This document shows positions 6,318 through 10,510 of a DNA stretch of 10,510 nucleotides, piece after piece. A model generated the notes under the pieces. That model was not told the origin of the DNA, searched no databases, and was given only the letters and a program-made list of their open reading frames with translations. The DNA is from Schlegelella_A sp038258415. Lineage in GTDB: Bacteria > Pseudomonadota > Gammaproteobacteria > Burkholderiales > Burkholderiaceae_C. The stretch spans positions 1-10,510 of the forward strand of contig JBBSPY010000105.1 of assembly GCA_038258415.1 (NCBI GenBank), in the 5' to 3' direction. The stretch's first letter is position 1. Each line of letters begins with the position of its first letter. The translations under genes were made by a program, and so were the position numbers.

Positions 6318-7012
6318 GCGCGGATCAGCTCCATCGCCTGCGAGGTGTAGAAGCCGCTCGCGATGCGCTCGGTGCGGCCGACGCGCCAGCCGGCGAGGCC
6401 CGGCGCGACCGCGATCGCCGCGCGCAGCTTCGCATCGGCGACCGGCTCGATGAACGGAGCGCGATCCTTGCGCGGGAAGAGCCGCCCGACGGTGATCATC
6501 GTGGCGAGCAGCGGATTGCTCGGCGCGAAGGTGAAGACGATCGACTTTTCCGTTCGCGCCGCGAGCGCCGACAGCGCGGCGACGATCTCGTCCTTGCGGT
6601 AGTGGATCAGCGAGTCCATCGCCACCGCGTGGTCGAAGGCGCCGAGCGACGGGTCGAGCATGTCGCCGGAGCGGAACTCGATGCGCGGCGCGAGTTCGGC
6701 GGGAAGCCGCTGGCGCGCCAGGTCGACCAGCGTCGGCGAAAGGTCGATCGCGACGACCTGCGCACCGCGCTGCGCCGCCTCGACGGCGAGCGCGCCGGTG
6801 CCGCAGCCGGCGTCGAGCAGGCGCGCATCGGCGAGCGCGGCGGGCAGCCACGACAGCAGCGTCGTGCGCATGCGATCGCGCCCCGCACGCACGGTGGCGC
6901 GAATGCCGCTCACCTTGGCCGTCGACGTGAGCCTCGCCCACGCGTCGGCAGCGGTCCGGTCGAAATACGTTTCGATCCGGTCGCGCCTCTGCAGGTAGGC
7001 CGCGCTGTCCAT
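6314..7012 (-). CDS. bchM: Mg-protoporphyrin IX O-methyltransferase
   Basis: 232 residues, ATG at 7012 overlapping the bchL stop by one base (TGATG). BchM transfers a methyl group from S-adenosylmethionine to the C13 propionate of Mg-protoporphyrin IX, giving the monomethyl ester used by AcsF. The class I methyltransferase fold is evident: motif I LDAGCGTG at 66-73, the acidic end of strand 2 at VVAIDLS (86-92), and FRSGDML (113-119). The BchM/ChlM-specific segment FDHAVAMDSLIHY (126-138) and the C-terminal RTERIASGFYTSQAMELIRA complete the match. The length is the family norm. There is no strong Shine-Dalgarno site before the ATG, so translation probably re-initiates after bchL. The ATGA overlap at the other end couples it to lhaA. 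Confidence 0.96.
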   Translation of the reverse strand: MDSAAYLQRRDRIETYFDRTAADAWARLTSTAKVSGIRATVRAGRDRMRTTLLSWLPAALADARLLDAGCGTGALAVEAAQRGAQVVAIDLSPTLVDLARQRLPAELAPRIEFRSGDMLDPSLGAFDHAVAMDSLIHYRKDEIVAALSALAARTEKSIVFTFAPSNPLLATMITVGRLFPRKDRAPFIEPVADAKLRAAIAVAPGLAGWRVGRTERIASGFYTSQAMELIRA

Positions 7013-7956
7013 CAGTCGTAGCCCAGCAGGTCGAAGATGTCGCGGTCCTTCATCGGCACGGCGTTCAGGGGTTCGGTGCCGAGCCACAGCGACGCCGCCA
7101 GTCGCATGTACTCGTTCTGCACCGCCTCGAGCTCGGGCGAGTACTCCATCTCGAACAGCGTCGACTTCTTCAGCCGCGAGCGGCGGATCACGTCGAGGTC
7201 GGGGAAGTGGGCCGCGAGCTTCAGGCCGATCTTGTTGTTGTACTTGTCGATCTGGTCGGTGGCGGCGCTGCGATTGGCGATCACGCCGCCGAGTCGCACG
7301 TTGTAGTTCTTCGCCTTCGCGCCGATCGCCTGCACGATGCGGTTCATCGCGAAGATCGAGTCGAAGTCGTTGGCGGTGACGATCAGCGCCCGGTCGGCGT
7401 GCTGGAGCGGTGCCGCGAAGCCGCCGCAGACCACGTCGCCGAGCACGTCGAAGATCACCACGTCGGTGTCCTCGAGAAGGTGGTGCTCCTTGAGCAGCTT
7501 GACGGTCTGGCCGACGACGTAGCCGCCGCATCCGGTGCCGGCCGGCGGCCCGCCCGCCTCGACGCACATCACGCCGTTGTAGCCGGGAAACACGAAGTCC
7601 TCGACGCGAAGCTCCTCGGGGTGGAAGTCGACCGTCTCGAGGACGTCGATCACCGTCGGCAGCATCTTCTTCGTCAGCGTGAAGGTCGAGTCGTGCTTCG
7701 GGTCGCAGCCGATCTGCAGCACGCGCTTGCCCAGCTTCGAGAACGCAGCCGAGAGGTTGCTCGATGTCGTGCTCTTGCCGATGCCGCCCTTGCCGTAGAT
7801 CGCGAAGACCTTGGCGTTGCCGATCTTCACGTTCGGGTCGAGCTGCACCTGGACGCTGCCCTCGCCGTCGAGCATGCTTTTGGGTATCGGCCGGGCCGCG
7901 GCGCGCCGCAGGTCGGTCAGCGGGACCCGCGTTTCCATCATGGTGTCTAGGGTCAT
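7012..7956 (-). CDS. bchL: Light-independent protochlorophyllide reductase, ATP-binding Fe-S protein
   Basis: 314 residues, ATG at 7956 with AAGGAG 7 bases upstream. BchL is the NifH-like homodimer that uses ATP to pass electrons from ferredoxin to the BchN-BchB catalytic component. The complex reduces ring D of protochlorophyllide in the dark. The P-loop is GKGGIGKS at 55-62. Cys143 (GTGCGG) and Cys177 (DVVCGG) are the 4Fe-4S ligands; their 34-residue spacing equals that of Cys97/Cys131 in Rhodobacter BchL. DVLGDVVCGGFAAP is the switch II region. The N-terminal 45 or so residues before the fold are an extension of the kind present in several proteobacterial BchL proteins. bchN and bchB are not in the window and may lie further upstream of bchH. 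The start overlaps the bchH stop (ATGA) and the stop overlaps the bchM start. Confidence 0.97.
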   Translation of the reverse strand: MTLDTMMETRVPLTDLRRAAARPIPKSMLDGEGSVQVQLDPNVKIGNAKVFAIYGKGGIGKSTTSSNLSAAFSKLGKRVLQIGCDPKHDSTFTLTKKMLPTVIDVLETVDFHPEELRVEDFVFPGYNGVMCVEAGGPPAGTGCGGYVVGQTVKLLKEHHLLEDTDVVIFDVLGDVVCGGFAAPLQHADRALIVTANDFDSIFAMNRIVQAIGAKAKNYNVRLGGVIANRSAATDQIDKYNNKIGLKLAAHFPDLDVIRRSRLKKSTLFEMEYSPELEAVQNEYMRLAASLWLGTEPLNAVPMKDRDIFDLLGYD

Positions 7957-10510
7957 GCGGGAGCTCCTTCGCTCAATGCGTTCGTTGCGCCCGGGGCGTA
8001 GATGCCTTCGAGTCGGTCTTCCAGTTCCTCGCCGGCGCGCCGCAGCGCCTCCAGCACATCGGGGTCGGGCTTCCAGAACTGGCGCTCCGAGGCCTCGATC
8101 AATCGGTTCGCGACCTTGGCCGACGCGGTCGGGTTCAGCTTCGACAGGCGTTCCCGCATCGCCGGGTCGAGCATGAAGGTCTCGCTCAGCTGCTCGTAGA
8201 CCCACGGCTGCACCTGGCCCGTGGTGGCCGACCAGCCCATCGTGTTCGTCACATGGACCTCGAGCTGGCGCACGCCCTCGTAGCCGTGCTTGAGCATGCC
8301 CTCGTACCACTTCGGGTTGAGCATGCGGGTGCGCGTCTCGAGCGCGACCTGTTCCGTCAGCGTTCGCACGGTGCCGCCGCCGTTCGCGTCGCGGGTCTGG
8401 TCGCCGATGTAGACCGGCGCGACTTCGGCGTCGGGGCCCTTGGCGCGCTTGATCGCGCGGCTGATGCCGCCGAGCGTGTCGAAGTAGGTGTCGACCGTGG
8501 TGACGCCGAGCTCGACCGAGTCGAGGTTCTGGTATGCGAGCTCGACGCCGGCGAGCACGCTCTTCAGCAGCGCCGGTTGCTGCATCGGTCGACCGGCGCG
8601 GCCGTAGGCGAAGCCCTTGCGGCGCGTGTAGGTCTCGGCGAGCTCGTCGCCGTCGTCCCAGCGGCTGTTGTCGACGAGGCTGTTGACGTTCGACCCGTAG
8701 GCCCCTTCGGCATTGCCGAAGACCCGCAGCGCCGCGGTCTCGAGGTCGCCGCCGTGCTCGGCCATGAACGCCAGCGCGTGCTTGCGGATGAAGTTCCGGT
8801 CGGCCGGCTCGTCGGCCGCCGCCGCCATGAATGCAGCCTCTGCGAGAAGTTTGACTTGCAGCGGCATCAGGTCGCGAAAGATGCCGGAGAGCGTGATGAC
8901 CACATCGACGCGCGGGCGCCCGAGTTCGGCGAGCGTCATCAGTTCGGCGCCGGCGAGTCGCCCGTAGCTGTCGAATCGCGGCTTCGCACCCATCAACGCG
9001 AGCACCTGCGCGATCGGGCCGCCCTCGCTCTTCAGGTTGTCGGTGCCCCACAGCACCATCGCGATCGATTCGGGGAAGGCATGGCCGTCGGCGGCGTGCT
9101 TGTCGAGCAGTCGCGTTGCCTGGCGCGCGCCGTCCTGAACCGCGTAGGCGCTGGGGATGCGGAACGGGTCGAAGCCGTGCACGTTGCGCCCGGTCGGCAG
9201 GATCGCCGGCGTGCGCAGCAGGTCTCCACCCGGCGCGGGGCGGAGGAAGCGACTGTCGAGGGCGTGCAGCAGGCCGTCGATCTCGTGGTCCTCGGCCATC
9301 AGGCGGTCGGCATGTTGCAGGGCGCCGAGCATGTCCAGCGTCGGCGCGTCGGCCGCGACGCCGGCTTCCTTCAGCGCGGCCTCCGGGGTAGCACCCGCGA
9401 CGAGCTGTTCGATGACCGCGCGCGCCGGGCGCATGCCGTGCGACGCCTCGGCAAGCGAGAGCAGCAGGTCGACGCGCTCGGTCGGCGTCGGCGCCTGGCC
9501 GACCACGTGCAGGCCGTGCGGGATCAGCGTGTACTCCAGTTCGAGCACCGCATCGGCGAGACGCGCGATCTGCGGAGCCGCGTCGTCGGCACCCCACACG
9601 GGCTCGAGCGGCGCGAGGTCTAGTTCCGCAGCCTGCGACTGGATGAGCGACGCGAGCGACGCGGACTCGTCCGCCTGATCCGGCTCGAGGCCGCGGTGCC
9701 GCTCTAGCATCGCTTTCAGGTCGACGAGGCCCTTGTACAGGCCTGCCTGCGCCACCGGCGGCGTGAGATAGCTGATGAGCGTGGCGGCGGCGCGGCGCTT
9801 GGCGATCGTGCCTTCCGACGGGTTGTTCGACGCGTACAGATAGAAGTTCGGCAGGTCGCCGATCAGGCGGTCGGGCCAGCACTTCGCCGACATGCCGCTC
9901 TGCTTGCCGGGCATGAACTCGAGCGCACCGTGGGTGCCGAAGTGCAGCACCGCGTCGGCCTTGAAGTCCTCGCGCAGCCAGCGGTAGAAGGCGGAGAAAG
10001 CGTGGGTCGGTGCAAAGCCCTTCTCGAACAGCAGCCGCATCGGGTCGCCTTCGTAGCCGAAGGCGGGCTGCACGCCGACGAAGACGTTGCCGAAGCGCTC
10101 GCCGAGCACGAAGATCGAGCGGCCGTCGCTCTGCTGGCGGCCCGGCGCCGGGCCCCACTGTGCCTCGATCTCGGCAAGGTGCTTCTCGCGGCGGACGTGG
10201 TCGTCGGCGGAGATGCGCGCGTGGACGTTGGCGGCCGCGCCGACCCGTTCGGCGTTGCCGTGGATGATCGATTCGCGCAGCGCATCGACGCTCGCCGGCA
10301 TCTCGACCGTGTAGCCGTGTCGCGGCATCGCGGCGCGCGTGTTGTAGAGCGACTCGCACACGCCGAGGCAGGCGGCCGTGCCGGTGTTTCCTGCGTTCGG
10401 CGGGAAGTTGAAGATCACCGCCGCGACCTTGCGATCGGCGCGCTCCGAGCGGCGCAGGTCGACCAGCCGGCCGACTCGTGCGGCGAGCGCGTCGGCGCGC
10501 TCGATGCAGC
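7953..10510 (-). CDS. bchH: Magnesium chelatase subunit H, 5' end outside window
   Basis: The last 851 residues are present. The frame is open to the right edge, where it begins mid-protein (CIERADALAARVGRLVDLRR). BchH proteins are about 1190-1250 residues, so some 340-400 N-terminal residues lie outside. BchH binds protoporphyrin IX and, with the BchI-BchD AAA+ motor, inserts Mg2+; this is the first committed step of bacteriochlorophyll synthesis. CobN/Mg-chelatase family landmarks are IFNFPPNAGNTGTAACLG (near 10367-10418), HFGTHGALEFMPGKQ (near 9902-9946), YASNNPSEGTIAKRR, GIFRDLMPLQ, and GAYGSNVNSLVD (near 8670-8705). Near the C-terminus NPKWYEGMLKHGYEGVRQ is also typical. No frameshift or internal stop is visible. 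The stop overlaps the bchL start (ATGA), so translation is coupled. An alternative, CobN of the cobalamin pathway, is unlikely given the gene neighbours. Confidence 0.97.
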   Translation of the reverse strand, partial: CIERADALAARVGRLVDLRRSERADRKVAAVIFNFPPNAGNTGTAACLGVCESLYNTRAAMPRHGYTVEMPASVDALRESIIHGNAERVGAAANVHARISADDHVRREKHLAEIEAQWGPAPGRQQSDGRSIFVLGERFGNVFVGVQPAFGYEGDPMRLLFEKGFAPTHAFSAFYRWLREDFKADAVLHFGTHGALEFMPGKQSGMSAKCWPDRLIGDLPNFYLYASNNPSEGTIAKRRAAATLISYLTPPVAQAGLYKGLVDLKAMLERHRGLEPDQADESASLASLIQSQAAELDLAPLEPVWGADDAAPQIARLADAVLELEYTLIPHGLHVVGQAPTPTERVDLLLSLAEASHGMRPARAVIEQLVAGATPEAALKEAGVAADAPTLDMLGALQHADRLMAEDHEIDGLLHALDSRFLRPAPGGDLLRTPAILPTGRNVHGFDPFRIPSAYAVQDGARQATRLLDKHAADGHAFPESIAMVLWGTDNLKSEGGPIAQVLALMGAKPRFDSYGRLAGAELMTLAELGRPRVDVVITLSGIFRDLMPLQVKLLAEAAFMAAAADEPADRNFIRKHALAFMAEHGGDLETAALRVFGNAEGAYGSNVNSLVDNSRWDDGDELAETYTRRKGFAYGRAGRPMQQPALLKSVLAGVELAYQNLDSVELGVTTVDTYFDTLGGISRAIKRAKGPDAEVAPVYIGDQTRDANGGGTVRTLTEQVALETRTRMLNPKWYEGMLKHGYEGVRQLEVHVTNTMGWSATTGQVQPWVYEQLSETFMLDPAMRERLSKLNPTASAKVANRLIEASERQFWKPDPDVLEALRRAGEELEDRLEGIYAPGATNALSEGAPA
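7964..7969 (-). promoter_or_regulatory. Ribosome binding site of bchL
   Basis: AAGGAG on the minus strand, 7 bases before ATG 7956 and inside the last codons of bchH. It supports this start over the internal ATGs five and six codons further in. Its core is part of an 8-base palindrome, GGAGCTCC. Confidence 0.7.

Noticed and set aside
6318..6941. Upstream extension of the lhaA frame through bchM
   Set aside because: The region encodes BchM in another frame. The LhaA family begins near the ATG at 6317, which overlaps the bchM stop as ATGA.
7013..7567. Upstream extension of the bchM frame into bchL
   Set aside because: The added sequence is a shadow of bchL; the BchM N-terminus starts at ATG 7012.
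7764..9623. Plus-strand open frame of 619 codons opposite bchL and bchH
   Set aside because: Antisense shadow of bchH with biased composition and no family likeness.
7957..10359. Upstream extension of the bchL frame giving a protein of over 1100 residues
   Set aside because: The added part overlaps bchH in another frame and is Arg/Ala-rich without any motif; BchL homology begins near ATG 7956.

Overview
The window is high-GC DNA from a purple phototrophic proteobacterium. It carries one arm of a photosynthesis gene cluster, and every recognised gene lies on the minus strand. In transcription order (right to left) these are bchH (5' end outside the window), bchL, bchM, lhaA, puhA, puhB, puhC, acsF, puhE, and the start of a c-type cytochrome gene that runs off the left edge. 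I recognise the gene order and protein families as typical of purple bacteria. The bchHLM-lhaA-puhABC-acsF-puhE order and the style of the PuhA C-terminus suggest a betaproteobacterium of the Burkholderiales (Rubrivivax-like). That placement is my inference from memory and was not computed.

Right part (about 6314-10510), bacteriochlorophyll synthesis: BchH is the porphyrin-binding subunit of Mg-chelatase. BchM methylates Mg-protoporphyrin IX. BchL is the ATP-dependent iron-sulfur protein of dark-operative protochlorophyllide reductase. AcsF, further left (1662-2723), is the O2-dependent cyclase that acts between BchM and BchL. Its presence means the bacterium can make the pigment when oxygen is available.

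Middle part (about 857-6317), reaction-centre and antenna assembly: LhaA is a PucC-type membrane protein for LH1 assembly. PuhA is the H subunit of the reaction centre. PuhB, PuhC and PuhE are assembly factors. The genes are packed tightly: ATGA, TGATG and GTGA stop/start overlaps, an 8-bp overlap, and gaps of only 5, 22 and 37 bases. This indicates one long transcript with translational coupling.

Left end (1-856): after puhE there is a 74-base spacer with inverted repeats and a good ribosome binding site. A secreted c-type cytochrome follows, resembling the cytochrome subunit of membrane alcohol or gluconate dehydrogenases. Two CXXCH haem sites are visible. This is probably the edge of the photosynthesis cluster.

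The content is mostly conventional and I see no wholly new system. The points most worth a second look are an Ala/Val/Thr-rich insertion of about 40 residues in the cytoplasmic domain of PuhA, a long low-complexity tail on PuhB, and the dehydrogenase-type cytochrome next to puhE. No stretch longer than about 75 bases lacks a gene. I saw no tRNA, rRNA, mobile element or CRISPR array.
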